Positions 9,350 to 17,645 are shown, numbered from the stretch's first letter. The stretch is DNA of 64,000 nt from Pseudomonas wadenswilerensis (GCF_900497695.1 NZ_UIDD01000011.1:62001-126000); one strand, 5' to 3'. Numbers and translations are program-made. Notes: generated by a model from the sequence alone, not told the origin.

Positions 9350-9631
9350 TTACTTGTTTACAGCGTCGGTCAGCACTTTGGCTGGTACGAACTTGACGAC
9401 TTTCTTGGCAGCGATTTCGATGGCAGCGCCAGTCGAAGGGTTGCGGCCGGTACGGGCAGGACGCTCGGTGATTTTCAGTTTGCCGATGCCTGGCAGGGTG
9501 ATTTCGCTGCCATTTTCCAGTTGATCAGCAACGATCTGGCCCAGTTGCTCCAGAGCGTTACGCGCGGTGGTTTTTGGCGCGTCGATAGCTTCAGCGATAT
9601 CGGCGATCAGTTGGTCTTTGGTCAATGCCAT
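9350..9631 (-). CDS. hupN: HU-family nucleoid DNA-binding protein HupN
   Basis: A 93-residue histone-like protein that bends and compacts DNA as a dimer. The beta-arm signature RPARTGRNPSTG is clear, followed by the AIEIAAKKVVKF strand. The MALTKDQLIADIAEAI start is the HupN variant found in pseudomonads, distinct from their HupA and HupB sequences. An AGGGAAGGAACACC stretch precedes the ATG. The gene is divergent from ndpA, another nucleoid-associated protein, an arrangement conserved in Pseudomonas as far as I recall. Confidence 0.92.
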   Translation of the reverse strand: MALTKDQLIADIAEAIDAPKTTARNALEQLGQIVADQLENGSEITLPGIGKLKITERPARTGRNPSTGAAIEIAAKKVVKFVPAKVLTDAVNK

Positions 9632-10039
9632 GGTGGTGTTCCTTCCCTATCAAATTCAGTGAGTATGCAGAGTGCTACGTCAGTCATCGAGCCAGACCTG
9701 CGGGGTAACCGGCGGTCCGGTGTTACAGCCACGTCAATCGCGTATGTAGATACGTAAAACGACGTTTGGTTCGACGTGACGCGAGCGGTCTGCCAGCAAT
9801 GCGCCACACACGGGGCGCAAGACCGGGCAAAACTACCACAGGAATAGATAAATATCCGCCTCCCACAGGGCAAATGTGCAGGTTTTTCGGGGGTTTGCGC
9901 GAAAAAACGCAAAATTTTGAACAAAAAACGAACAACCGACATATCTGCCAACATCTGGCCGCTGAATCACCCCTGTGCTGAGGTACACTTGGCGACTTTG
10001 CAACGCGGCCAGCACCGCCCATTTTCGACCGAGAATCCC
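9632..10039. other. Intergenic region between divergent hupN and ndpA
   Basis: About 400 bp without a convincing gene. It is unusually AT-rich for this window around 9895-9945, where A-tracts (GAAAAAACGCAAAATTTTG, then ACAAAAAACG) suggest intrinsic bending or binding by nucleoid proteins. A possible ndpA -10 (TACACT, 9984-9989) lies about 50 nt before its start, without an obvious -35. Regulation by the flanking nucleoid proteins themselves is plausible but not shown. Confidence 0.5.
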
Positions 10040-11047
10040 ATGCCGATCCGTCATTGCATCGTCCACCTGATCGACAAGAAACCCGATGGCAGCCCCGCCG
10101 TGCTGCACGCCCGCGACTCTGAACTGGCCGAGTCCGGGGCCATCGAAAACCTTCTGGCCGACCTCAACGACAGCTACAACGCCAAACAGGGTAAAGCCTG
10201 GGGCTTCTTCCACGCAGAATCCGGCGCCCACCCGTTCAGCGGCTGGCTCAAGGAATACCTGGATGAAGGCAGCACCTTCACCGCCTTCAGCCGCGTCGCC
10301 GTCGAGCACCTGCAAAAGCTGATGGAAGAGTCCAACCTGTCCGTCGGCGGCCACGTCCTCTTCGCCCACTACCAGCAGGGCATGACCGACTACCTGGCGA
10401 TCGCCCTGCTGCACCACAGCGAAGGCGTGGCGGTGAACGCCGAGCTGGACGTGACCCCGTCGCGCCACCTGGACCTGGGCCAGTTGCACCTGGCTGCGCG
10501 CATCAATATTTCCGAGTGGCAGAACAACAAGGCCTCCAAGCAGTACATCTCGTTCATCAAGGGCAAGAACGGCAAGAAGGTCTCGGAGTACTTCCGCGAC
10601 TTCATCGGCTGCCAGGAAGGCGTCGACGGCCCGGGCGAGACCCGCACCCTGCTCAAGGCCTTCAGTGACTTCGTCGAAAGCGAAGACCTGCCCGAGGAAG
10701 CCGCCCGCGAGAAAACCCAGACCCTGGTCGACTATGCCACCAGCCAGACCAAGGCCGGCGAGCCGGTGGCCCTCGAGGAGCTATCGGGACTGATCGACGA
10801 AGACCGGCCACGGGCCTTCTATGAGCACATCCGCAACAAGGACTACGGCCTGTCGCCGGAAATCCCCGCCGACAAACGTACCCTCAACCAGTTCCGCCGC
10901 TTCACCGGCCGCGCCGAAGGCCTGTCGATCAGCTTCGAGGCGCACCTGCTGGGCTCGAAGATCGAGTACGACGAAGAAGCCGGTACGCTGATCATCAAGG
11001 GCTTGCCGACGCAATTGACCGATCAGCTCAAGCGCCGCAAGGACTGA
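10040..11047 (+). CDS. ndpA: Nucleoid-associated protein NdpA/YejK
   Basis: The 335-residue 37-kDa nucleoid-associated protein family binds DNA without strong sequence preference. The MPIRHCIVHLIDKK start and the central RINISEWQNNKASKQYISFIKG/EYFRDFIGC region are characteristic. The ATG at 10040 was chosen because the extra upstream codons in the same frame cover the AT-rich control region. Its last 20 nt overlap the convergent GIY-YIG gene. Confidence 0.92.
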   Translation: MPIRHCIVHLIDKKPDGSPAVLHARDSELAESGAIENLLADLNDSYNAKQGKAWGFFHAESGAHPFSGWLKEYLDEGSTFTAFSRVAVEHLQKLMEESNLSVGGHVLFAHYQQGMTDYLAIALLHHSEGVAVNAELDVTPSRHLDLGQLHLAARINISEWQNNKASKQYISFIKGKNGKKVSEYFRDFIGCQEGVDGPGETRTLLKAFSDFVESEDLPEEAAREKTQTLVDYATSQTKAGEPVALEELSGLIDEDRPRAFYEHIRNKDYGLSPEIPADKRTLNQFRRFTGRAEGLSISFEAHLLGSKIEYDEEAGTLIIKGLPTQLTDQLKRRKD

Positions 11048-11348
11048 GACCGGGCCAGGAGGCCACCAGGGCTTCCTTGGCGCTTTTGCGCAGCTTCTTC
11101 ACCAGCCGCTCCTGTTGCAGGGCCTTGGCCTTGTCCGGCCAGGCTTCGACATAGACCAGCGCCACCGCCGGGCTAGTGCTGAAGTAGCGTGCACCCTGGC
11201 CCTTCTGATGGGCCAGGAAGCGCCGCTCGGGGTTATCACTGATCCCGCAGTACAGCGAGCCATTGGCGGCGCGCACCAGGTAGACGTACCAGGGTTTGTT
11301 CAGCGGTTCGGGAGTGGGCTCGGACACGGTGGCTACTATCGACGGCAA
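11028..11348 (-). CDS. GIY-YIG nuclease-superfamily protein (UPF0213-like)
   Basis: A 106-residue single-domain protein. The GIY-YIG core is seen as YVYLVR and LYCGIS, followed by the conserved arginine in NPERRFLAHQKGQGARYF and a late glutamate region (QQERLVKKL). Stand-alone members like YhbQ have DNA nuclease activity reported, with unclear biological role. No ATG is available: the start is either TTG at 11348 or GTG at 11327, so the first ~7 residues are uncertain. The 3' ends of this gene and ndpA overlap by 20 nt on opposite strands. Confidence 0.85.
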   Translation of the reverse strand: MPSIVATVSEPTPEPLNKPWYVYLVRAANGSLYCGISDNPERRFLAHQKGQGARYFSTSPAVALVYVEAWPDKAKALQQERLVKKLRKSAKEALVASWPGLSPCGA

Positions 11349-11366
11349 AGCGCACAGCTTAGCGCC

Positions 11367-11837
11367 TCAGCGCCCCGCCTGGAACGCCCGCAGGCCTTTC
11401 TGGGCCTGGGCGCGCACCTTGCCCTGCACCAGCGGTGACCAGCCCAGCAACCACCCGGTGGTACCCAATGCCTGACGCGACCAGCGCCACAAGTCGAAGC
11501 TGTCGTGGTGTTCGCAAATCTTGCCGTCACGAAACACGAAGCGTGCCTGGATGTCGTTGACCACGGTGCGGCCGGTCTGGCTGAACAGGTAGCGGGCCAC
11601 CCAGTGGGCACTGCCGCCACGCTCGTCGGCACGCACACTGTCGAAGGCCAGGGAAAAGTCCTTGGCGCGGGTGGTGAGCATGCGCCACATGTCAGCGGCA
11701 TCCTTGCCGCGCAAGGTGCCGAAGGCCGGGTCGCTGAAGACGATATCGTCGCTGTAGCAGGCGATCATGGCTTCGGCGTCCAGGCGCTGGAAGGCCTGGT
11801 AGAAGCGGGTGATCAAGGCGGTGTTGGCGTCGCTCAT
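11367..11837 (-). CDS. NTF2-like (SnoaL-like) domain protein
   Basis: A 156-residue protein of the nuclear-transport-factor-2 fold. It starts MSDANTALITRFYQAFQRLDAEAMIACY, and DIVFSDPAFGTLRG followed by a WRWS-containing C-terminus fits SnoaL-like/ketosteroid-isomerase-like proteins. These bind or convert small hydrophobic molecules, but the substrate here cannot be told. It lies 18 nt upstream of the GIY-YIG gene on the same strand, so the pair may be co-transcribed. Confidence 0.8.
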   Translation of the reverse strand: MSDANTALITRFYQAFQRLDAEAMIACYSDDIVFSDPAFGTLRGKDAADMWRMLTTRAKDFSLAFDSVRADERGGSAHWVARYLFSQTGRTVVNDIQARFVFRDGKICEHHDSFDLWRWSRQALGTTGWLLGWSPLVQGKVRAQAQKGLRAFQAGR

Positions 11838-11947
11838 GGGGCGGGTCCGTTTCCGAGGGAATAGACCTGAACGATAGTCCGCAGATGTGGCAAAAAGCTA
11901 TGGGCATTTGCCTGGCGAATGCCTGGTTAAATCCGGGCTGCTTCGCA

Positions 11948-12000
11948 GCCATCGCCAGCAAGGCTGGCTCCCACAAGAGTGCGCCGTACTCTTGTGGGAG
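11948..12000. repeat. REP palindrome, left part, interrupted by the IS110 element
   Basis: The left arm (11948-11980) reads AGCCATCGCCAGCAAGGCTG then GCTCCCACAAGAGT. After a GCGCCGT loop the right arm begins ACTCTTGTGGGAG (11988-12000) and is then broken by the insertion. Its continuation, CCGGCCTTGCCGGCGATGGC, lies at 13151 onwards, beyond the element. Confidence 0.88.
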
Positions 12001-12012
12001 CAACTGTCTTGA

Positions 12013-12942
12013 TCAGGCTGTTTGCACTCGCCAAGGGGTATTGTCCCGCAGCATTGCATTCAGCCTGACGATCAGCACCCGCATGCAAGCTACGAGTGCC
12101 ACCTTGGCGCACTTGCCACGTGCCCGAAGTGCTTCGTAGCGTGCTTTAAATTCTGTGTTGTGACGGATGATGATCCAGCTCGACATGTACAGCACTCGCC
12201 TTACATGGGCCCGACCACCCCATATCTGGCGGTGCCCTCGATGGCTACCACTATCGTTGTTGTAAGGCGCTACGCCCACCAGAGCGGCGATCTGACGGCG
12301 GTCCAACTGCCCCAGTTCAGGCAGTGAGGCGAGCAGATTTGCGGCGGTTACTCGACCGATTCCGGTCACTGCCAATAACTGACGCGCCCTGGTATCGTCC
12401 AGTTGCACCATCGCCTGGTCAATTTCTTCGTCGAGGCGTTTGATCAGCACTTTCAGGTGTTCTATGTGCTCATCAAAGTGGGCCATCGCCATTGCCGAGC
12501 GGCATTGCAGGCGACGCCGTTTGTCGTCATCACGGCTCTGCACAAATTGGGCGCGCTGCTTCACCAACTCGCGCAGCTCTTCGCGTTCCGGGCTGATCGG
12601 TTGGCTTTGAGGAACGCTGAGGTGTGCAGCGAAGTCCGCAAGGACTTCGGCGTCGATCTTGTCGGTTTTGGCTTTTTTACCCATGGCATCGGCGAATTTC
12701 CGGGCACGGGCTGGGTTGATGCAGATGGTTTCCAGTCCTGCTGAGGCCAGGGCGATCAACACATCTTTCTCGTAGCCGCCTGTCGCTTCGATCAGCACTC
12801 GGCTGATATTGAAGTCCTTCAGACGCTCAAGCAACGCCTCGAAGCCTGCGGAGTTGTTGGCCACTTCGAAGCGGATTTTCTGAGGTTTGATGCAGATCTC
12901 TAAAGTGGCTTTGGCAGTGTCGATTCCAACAGAAGACAACAT
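12013..12942 (-). CDS. IS110-family DEDD recombinase (transposase)
   Basis: A 309-residue intact recombinase. The RuvC-like DEDD set is visible as D8 (GIDTAK), E52 (IEATGGY), D94 and D97 (TDKIDAE). The C-terminal Tnp domain carries a serine in NNDSGSHRGH (S231 or S233), followed by GGRAHVRRVLYMSSW. Family members use the two domains with a bridge RNA to recombine donor and target DNA. The stop codon is only 12 nt inside the element's right end. No frameshift or missing active-site residue was seen, so the element may be active. Confidence 0.95.
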   Translation of the reverse strand: MLSSVGIDTAKATLEICIKPQKIRFEVANNSAGFEALLERLKDFNISRVLIEATGGYEKDVLIALASAGLETICINPARARKFADAMGKKAKTDKIDAEVLADFAAHLSVPQSQPISPEREELRELVKQRAQFVQSRDDDKRRRLQCRSAMAMAHFDEHIEHLKVLIKRLDEEIDQAMVQLDDTRARQLLAVTGIGRVTAANLLASLPELGQLDRRQIAALVGVAPYNNDSGSHRGHRQIWGGRAHVRRVLYMSSWIIIRHNTEFKARYEALRARGKCAKVALVACMRVLIVRLNAMLRDNTPWRVQTA

Positions 12943-12969
12943 GGCTGAACCCTCTTACACTCAGTTGTG

Positions 12970-13120
12970 AGAGCGCTCTGGCTTGGCCCACGCTTGTGAT
13001 TCGAGAGGCGCTCAATCAACTGTTCGGGCTCGGGCCAGAGTGGAGAGGTGAATGGCAGCTTTGCTCCCACACGTGCTTTAAGCACTACCGGCGTACAGCT
13101 TGCCATTCACCGCTCTCACT
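12970..13120 (-). ncRNA. Candidate bridge RNA of the IS110 element
   Basis: The non-coding end upstream of the recombinase folds on the minus strand into two stem-loops. The first (13047-13057 paired with 13101-13111, GGTGAATGGCA) has a loop containing GCCGG (13092-13088) and TGTGGGAG (13071-13064). The second (12976-12982 with 13034-13040, CTCTGGC) has a loop containing ACAGTTG (13023-13017) and CACAAG (12998-12993). GCCGG equals the left target flank, TGTGGGAG is complementary to the core plus right target flank, ACAGTTG equals the left donor end, and CACAAG is complementary to the core plus right donor end. The order target-binding loop then donor-binding loop matches IS621-type bridge RNAs. 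The exact ends are inferred. Confidence 0.82.
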
Positions 13121-13148
13121 TCTGATTCTATTCCTACCTCAAGACACA

Positions 13149-13172
13149 AGCCGGCCTTGCCGGCGATGGCTT
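13149..13172. repeat. REP palindrome, right part, beyond the IS110 element
   Basis: Starting with the duplicated core, this continues CCGGCCTTGCCGGCGATGGC. It completes the arm that was cut at 12000. Confidence 0.85.
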
Positions 13173-13182
13173 CAACGCACTC

Positions 13183-14490
13183 TCAAACCCGCTCGCTGAC
13201 TACCTGCACATGCAGGTTGCGCCCGGCCTTGAGGCCAAAGCCGATAGCGCCGACACCGAGCACGGCAAAGATCCAGCCCACCGCGTTCCAGCCACCGGTC
13301 AAGTCATGCACCAGGCCGACCGCGAACGGCCCCATCGAAGCCAGGGTATAACCGATGCCCTGGGCCATGCTCGACAGGTTGGCCGCCACATGGGCGTCCT
13401 TGGAGCGCAAGACGATCAGGGTCAGCGCCAGGGCGAAGGTGCCGCCCTGCCCCAACCCAAGCACGATGGCCCAGCCCCACAGGCCGTCCAGCGGCGCGTA
13501 CAGGCAGCCAAACAAACCGGCCAGGGCCATGAGCATGACAATCACGATGGCCAGGCGCTGGTCCTTGCCGCGGGTTGCCAACCAGGGCGCGCTGAGGGAG
13601 CTGATCAATTGCACGATCACCGAACCGGACAGCACCAGCCCCGCCTGGGTCGGGCTCAGGCCGCGACCGATGAGGATCGACGGCAGCCAGCCGAAAACGA
13701 TGTAGGCCAGCGACGACTGCAGGCCCATGTACAGGGTCACCTGCCAGGCCAGCGGATCACGCAGCAGGCCTCGTACGCGGTAGGCCACGTGGTGGGCACC
13801 ATGGCCGTGACGGGCCTGGGGCAACCAGATCAGCGCCGCCAGCAGTGCGGGGATCAGCCAGAAGCCCAGCCCCAGCGACCAGCTGTCGCCCAATTGCTCG
13901 GTCAATGGCACGGTAGCGCCAGCAGCCATTGCCGCGCCCAGGCACAAGGCCATGGTGTAGACCCCCGTGAGGGTCCCGGCATGCTGGGGGAAATCACGCT
14001 TGACGATGCCCGGCAGCAACACACCGATCACGCCAATGCTCGCCCCGGCCATGAGGCTACCGACGAAGACGCCGGTGGCGCCAAAGGCGCTACGCACCGC
14101 AATACCCGCAGCCAGCACCAGAAGAATGCCGAGGATCACTCGCTCACTGCCAAAACGACGCGCCAGAACCGGTGCCAGCGGGGCGAAAAGGCCCAGGCAC
14201 AGCACCGGCAAGGTGGTCAACAGGCCCGCCTGAGAGGCTGTCAGGCCGAGGCTGTCGGACACCTGGCTAAGCAGCGGCGCCATGCTCGACAGCGCCGGAC
14301 GCAGGTTCAACGCCACCAGTACCAGACCGAGCAGCAACAGCCAGGGCCGGCTCAACAGCAGGGGCTGGTGCTGGACCTGTTCGTCGTCGGCTTCGGCGTC
14401 GATCAGCAGTTCTTCAAGTTCCGGCGCGCGTCCTGCGCGTTCGGTCTGGACAATATCCTGGGACATGGCGGTCTCGGTGTCAGGGTTCAT
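13183..14490 (-). CDS. CynX/NimT-family MFS transporter
   Basis: A protein of about 427-435 residues with a hydrophilic, acidic N-terminus of ~45 residues followed by twelve predicted membrane segments. The first helix region (LVLVALNLRPALSSMAPLL) and the GLFAPLAPVLARRFGSERV loop are typical of the CynX (cyanate) / NimT (2-nitroimidazole) branch of the major facilitator superfamily. The start may be ATG 14490 or ATG 14466 (MSQDIVQ). The first overlaps the regulator gene upstream by 11 nt. Substrate unknown. Co-direction and overlap with the FadR-like regulator suggest that it controls this transporter. Confidence 0.87.
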   Translation of the reverse strand: MNPDTETAMSQDIVQTERAGRAPELEELLIDAEADDEQVQHQPLLLSRPWLLLLGLVLVALNLRPALSSMAPLLSQVSDSLGLTASQAGLLTTLPVLCLGLFAPLAPVLARRFGSERVILGILLVLAAGIAVRSAFGATGVFVGSLMAGASIGVIGVLLPGIVKRDFPQHAGTLTGVYTMALCLGAAMAAGATVPLTEQLGDSWSLGLGFWLIPALLAALIWLPQARHGHGAHHVAYRVRGLLRDPLAWQVTLYMGLQSSLAYIVFGWLPSILIGRGLSPTQAGLVLSGSVIVQLISSLSAPWLATRGKDQRLAIVIVMLMALAGLFGCLYAPLDGLWGWAIVLGLGQGGTFALALTLIVLRSKDAHVAANLSSMAQGIGYTLASMGPFAVGLVHDLTGGWNAVGWIFAVLGVGAIGFGLKAGRNLHVQVVSERV

Positions 14491-15130
14491 TGATAAGTGT
14501 CCGGGTCAGGGCCTTGGCGCGCTCCGCGTCGCCTTGCTCTACTGCCTCGAGGATCTCCCGGTGCAGGTCCAGCACCGGTTGGCGTCGCGGTCCTTCGTTC
14601 ATGCTGTGATGCAGAGTGCTGGCCAGCACGCCGGAAAAGTAGCGGTACAACTCGCTCAACGCCGGATTGTGCGCAGCGTCGACCAGACGCTGGTGGAACA
14701 CCAGGTCGCAGGCGATATAGCAATCCAGGTCGTGATGAAAATGCGCACTGCTGTCGCGCAAGGCTTCGTGCAGGCCCTTGAGGTCTTCGTCGGTACGGCG
14801 CAACGCCGCCAGGCCGATGGCTTCGGCTTCGAGGATGTGCCGCACTTCGCGCGCCTGCTTGAGACTGCAGCGCGACAAGGCCTGTACGGTTTGCAGGGGG
14901 TCGACCGTGGCCCGCAGGTAACTGCCGTCACCCTGGCGAACCTCGACCAACCCGCTGAAGGCCAGAACGCGCATGGCTTCACGCACGGTATTGCGGCTGA
15001 TACCCAGTTCGCTGGCCAGCTCTGGCTCAGTGGGCAGGCGCTGGCCCACGGTCCAGGCGCCGCTGGCGACGCGCTGGCGCAGTTGCTCGACGGCTTGTTC
15101 GACCAGGGAGCGCTTGATCAGTAAGGTCAT
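14480..15130 (-). CDS. GntR/FadR-subfamily transcriptional regulator
   Basis: A 216-residue regulator. A winged helix-turn-helix occupies the first ~75 residues (LPTEPELASELGISRNTVREAMRVL with the wing VRQGDGSYL). An FCD ligand-binding domain follows, with the helix EVRHILEAEAIGLAA and histidine pairs that could bind a metal. FadR-type regulators respond to small acids. ATG 15130 is chosen over an in-frame TTG nine bases upstream. Overlap with the MFS transporter gene implies one operon and likely co-regulation. Confidence 0.9.
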   Translation of the reverse strand: MTLLIKRSLVEQAVEQLRQRVASGAWTVGQRLPTEPELASELGISRNTVREAMRVLAFSGLVEVRQGDGSYLRATVDPLQTVQALSRCSLKQAREVRHILEAEAIGLAALRRTDEDLKGLHEALRDSSAHFHHDLDCYIACDLVFHQRLVDAAHNPALSELYRYFSGVLASTLHHSMNEGPRRQPVLDLHREILEAVEQGDAERAKALTRTLINEP

Positions 15131-15181
15131 GACATCCAATCATCGGATGAATTTGAGAAAGGGAGGTTACCGGTAAAATCC

Positions 15182-15254
15182 ATCGCGGGGCAAGCCCGCT
15201 CCCACAGAGGGTCACTGTGGGAGCGGCGGTGCGACGCCTCGACTTGCCCCGCGA
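15182..15254. repeat. REP pair with an interrupted right arm
   Basis: The left arm ATCGCGGGGCAAGCCCGCTC then CCACA (15182-15206) faces TGTGGGAGCGG and ACTTGCCCCGCGA. About 15 nt (near 15227-15241) splits the right arm, so the palindrome is imperfect compared with the others. Confidence 0.75.
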
Positions 15255-15270
15255 CAAGGGCTGCGCTCTA

Positions 15271-16317
15271 TCAGTTCAACGCATCAAGCAACGCCTGGTT
15301 CTGCTCCGGCGTACCAATGGTGATGCGCAGGAACTGGGCAATCCGCGCCTGCTTGAAGTGCCGCACGATCACCCCTTGTTCACGCAGGCGGGCTGCCAGT
15401 TCGGCAGCATCCTGCTGCGGGTGGCGGGCAAAGATGAAGTTGGCCGCCGACGGCAATACTTCGAAACCACGGGCGCTCAATTCCTTGACCAGCAACTCGC
15501 GGCTGTCGATCACTTTGCGGCAGGTTTCGTCGAAGTACGCGCGGTCTGCAAACGCTGCCGCCGCACCGACGATCGCCATACGATCGAGCGGATAGGAGTT
15601 GAAGCTGTTCTTGATCCGCTCCAGCGCCTCGATCAGGTCCGGATGGCCCACCGCCAGGCCGACCCGCAAGCCCGCCAGCGAACGCGACTTGGACAGGGTC
15701 TGGGTGACCAGCAGGTTGTCGTAGCGATCCACCAGGCTGATCGCCGTCTGACCACCAAAATCGATGTAGGCTTCATCGACCACCACCACCGAATCGGGGT
15801 TGGCCTCGAGCAGTTGCTCGATGGCGTCCAGAGCCAGCAGGCAACCGGTCGGCGCGTTGGGGTTGGGGAAGATGATCCCGCCATTGGCCTTGCGGTAGTC
15901 CCCGACGCGGATCTGGAACTGTTCGTCCAGCGCCACCGCCTCGAACGGGATGCCGTACAGGCCGCAGTAGACCGGGTAGAAGCTGTAGCTGATGTCCGGG
16001 AACAGCAGCGGCGCATCGTGCTGGAACAGGCCATGGAAGATGTGCGCCAGCACTTCATCCGAACCGTTGCCGAGGAACACCTGGTTGCCCTGCACCCCGT
16101 AGTAGTCCGCTACCGCCTGCTTGAGCAGGTCGCTGTTAGGGTCCGGGTACAGGCGCAGGTTGTCGTTCAGCTCGCCGCGCATGGCTTCCAGCGCCTTGGG
16201 CGATGGGCCGTAGGGGTTCTCGTTGGTGTTGAGCTTGACCAGCTTGGCCAGCTTTGGCTGTTCGCCCGGCACGTAAGGCACCAGGTCCTTGACGAAGGGG
16301 CTCCAGAATTTACTCAT
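15271..16317 (-). CDS. hisC: Histidinol-phosphate aminotransferase
   Basis: A PLP-dependent class II aminotransferase that converts imidazole-acetol phosphate and glutamate to histidinol phosphate. The 348-residue length fits. Visible motifs include NENPYGPSP near the N-terminus, the SNDE-like GNGSDE, YIDFGG, and the PLP-lysine segment TLSKSRSLAGLRVG. It is last in hisG-hisD-hisC and begins 2 nt after the hisD stop, implying translational coupling. Confidence 0.96.
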   Translation of the reverse strand: MSKFWSPFVKDLVPYVPGEQPKLAKLVKLNTNENPYGPSPKALEAMRGELNDNLRLYPDPNSDLLKQAVADYYGVQGNQVFLGNGSDEVLAHIFHGLFQHDAPLLFPDISYSFYPVYCGLYGIPFEAVALDEQFQIRVGDYRKANGGIIFPNPNAPTGCLLALDAIEQLLEANPDSVVVVDEAYIDFGGQTAISLVDRYDNLLVTQTLSKSRSLAGLRVGLAVGHPDLIEALERIKNSFNSYPLDRMAIVGAAAAFADRAYFDETCRKVIDSRELLVKELSARGFEVLPSAANFIFARHPQQDAAELAARLREQGVIVRHFKQARIAQFLRITIGTPEQNQALLDALN

Positions 16318-16319
16318 GT

Positions 16320-17645
16320 TCAGTTCCCCTTCTTGTCGGCAAGGATGCGGTATTCGGCGCTGCGGGCGTGGGCGGTCAGCGATTCGCCGCGGGCCAGCAC
16401 CGAGGCGGTGTGGCCCAGCTCGGAAGCCCCCTGCTCGGAGCAGAAGATGATCGACGAACGCTTCTGGAAGTCATACACCCCCAGTGGCGACGAGAAGCGC
16501 GCGGTACCGGAAGTCGGCAACACGTGGTTGGGGCCTGCGCAGTAATCGCCCAGGGCTTCGCTGGTGTGGCGGCCCATGAAGATCGCACCGGCATGGCGAA
16601 TCTGCGGCAGCCAGGCCTGCGGATCGGCCACCGACAACTCCAGGTGCTCCGGCGCAATGCGGTTGGCAACGTCCATCGCCTGCTGCATGTCGCGCACCTG
16701 GATCAGCGCACCACGGCCGTTGATCGAGGTCTTGATGATCTCGGCGCGCTCCATGGTCGGCAGCAGCTTGTCGATGCTCGCAGCAACCTTGTCGAGGAAC
16801 GCGGCGTCAGGGCTGACCAGGATCGCCTGGGCATCTTCGTCGTGCTCGGCCTGGGAGAACAGGTCCATGGCGATCCAGTCCGGATCGGTCTGGCCGTCGC
16901 ATACCACGAGAATCTCCGAAGGGCCGGCAATCATGTCGATACCGACCTGGCCAAACACATGGCGCTTGGCGGTGGCCACGTAGATGTTGCCCGGGCCAAC
17001 CACCTTGTCGACCTGCGGCACGCTTTCGGTGCCATAGGCCAGGGCGGCAACCGCCTGGGCGCCACCGATGGTGAAGACCCGGTCGACACCGGCGATGCAG
17101 GCGGCGGCCAGGACCAGCTCGTTGACCTCGCCACGCGGGGTCGGCACCACCATGACCACTTCACCGACACCGGCGACTTTGGCCGGAATCGCGTTCATCA
17201 GTACCGAAGAGGGGTACGACGCCTTGCCGCCCGGCACATACAGGCCGGCGCGGTCCAGTGGCGTGACCTTCTGGCCGAGCACGGTGCCGTCGGCTTCGGT
17301 GTAGCTCCAGGAATCCTGCTTCTGCCGTTCGTGGTAGCTGCGCACCCGCTCGGCGGCCTTTTCCAGGGCTTCGCGCTGGGCCGGGGTGATACGGGTCAGG
17401 GCCAGTTCCAGGCGCTCGCGACCGAGGATCAGGTCGTCGATCGAGGTGGCCGGCACGCCATCGAAACGCTGGGTGAACTCTACCAGCGCCGCATCGCCAC
17501 GCTCGCGCACAGCCTTGATGATGTCGAGCACGCGCTGGTTGACCGCGTCGTCAGAGACACTTTCCCAGCTCAGCAGATGATCCAGATGTCGGGCGAAATC
17601 CGGGTCAGCGGCATTGAGTCGGGCGATTGCAGTGGACGTGGTCAT
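16320..17645 (-). CDS. hisD: Histidinol dehydrogenase
   Basis: A zinc-dependent, NAD-linked enzyme that oxidises histidinol to histidine in two steps. The 441-residue sequence has the family blocks YVPGGKASYPSSVLMNAIPA, VVGPGNIYVATAKR and DMIAGPSEI, plus the metal-binding His/Glu/Asp region DLFSQAEHDEDAQ. It is followed immediately by hisC and preceded by hisG after 126 nt. Confidence 0.97.
   Translation of the reverse strand: MTTSTAIARLNAADPDFARHLDHLLSWESVSDDAVNQRVLDIIKAVRERGDAALVEFTQRFDGVPATSIDDLILGRERLELALTRITPAQREALEKAAERVRSYHERQKQDSWSYTEADGTVLGQKVTPLDRAGLYVPGGKASYPSSVLMNAIPAKVAGVGEVVMVVPTPRGEVNELVLAAACIAGVDRVFTIGGAQAVAALAYGTESVPQVDKVVGPGNIYVATAKRHVFGQVGIDMIAGPSEILVVCDGQTDPDWIAMDLFSQAEHDEDAQAILVSPDAAFLDKVAASIDKLLPTMERAEIIKTSINGRGALIQVRDMQQAMDVANRIAPEHLELSVADPQAWLPQIRHAGAIFMGRHTSEALGDYCAGPNHVLPTSGTARFSSPLGVYDFQKRSSIIFCSEQGASELGHTASVLARGESLTAHARSAEYRILADKKGN

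Larger units (their letters stand above)
11999..13150 (-). mobile_element. IS110-family insertion sequence inserted in a REP palindrome
   Basis: The element is about 1150 bp, bounded on each side by the same core dinucleotide (CT on the minus strand: 13149-13150 and 11999-12000). Removing the stretch 12001-13150 rejoins GTGGGAG to CCGGCCTTGCC and restores a nearly perfect REP arm, which fixes the boundaries. It contains one DEDD recombinase gene and a ~200-bp structured non-coding end upstream of it. Lack of long terminal inverted repeats and lack of a larger target duplication fit the IS110 family. Pseudomonad relatives such as ISPpu9 and ISPpu10 are known to insert in REP sequences. Confidence 0.93.

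Noticed and set aside
5191..13172. Spaced palindromes as a CRISPR array
   Set aside because: Repeats are few, scattered between genes, and are inverted repeats of REP type with no regular spacers.
13183..15139. Transporter/regulator pair as cargo of the IS element
   Set aside because: The element's boundaries at 12001-13148 exclude these genes; the REP is restored without them.
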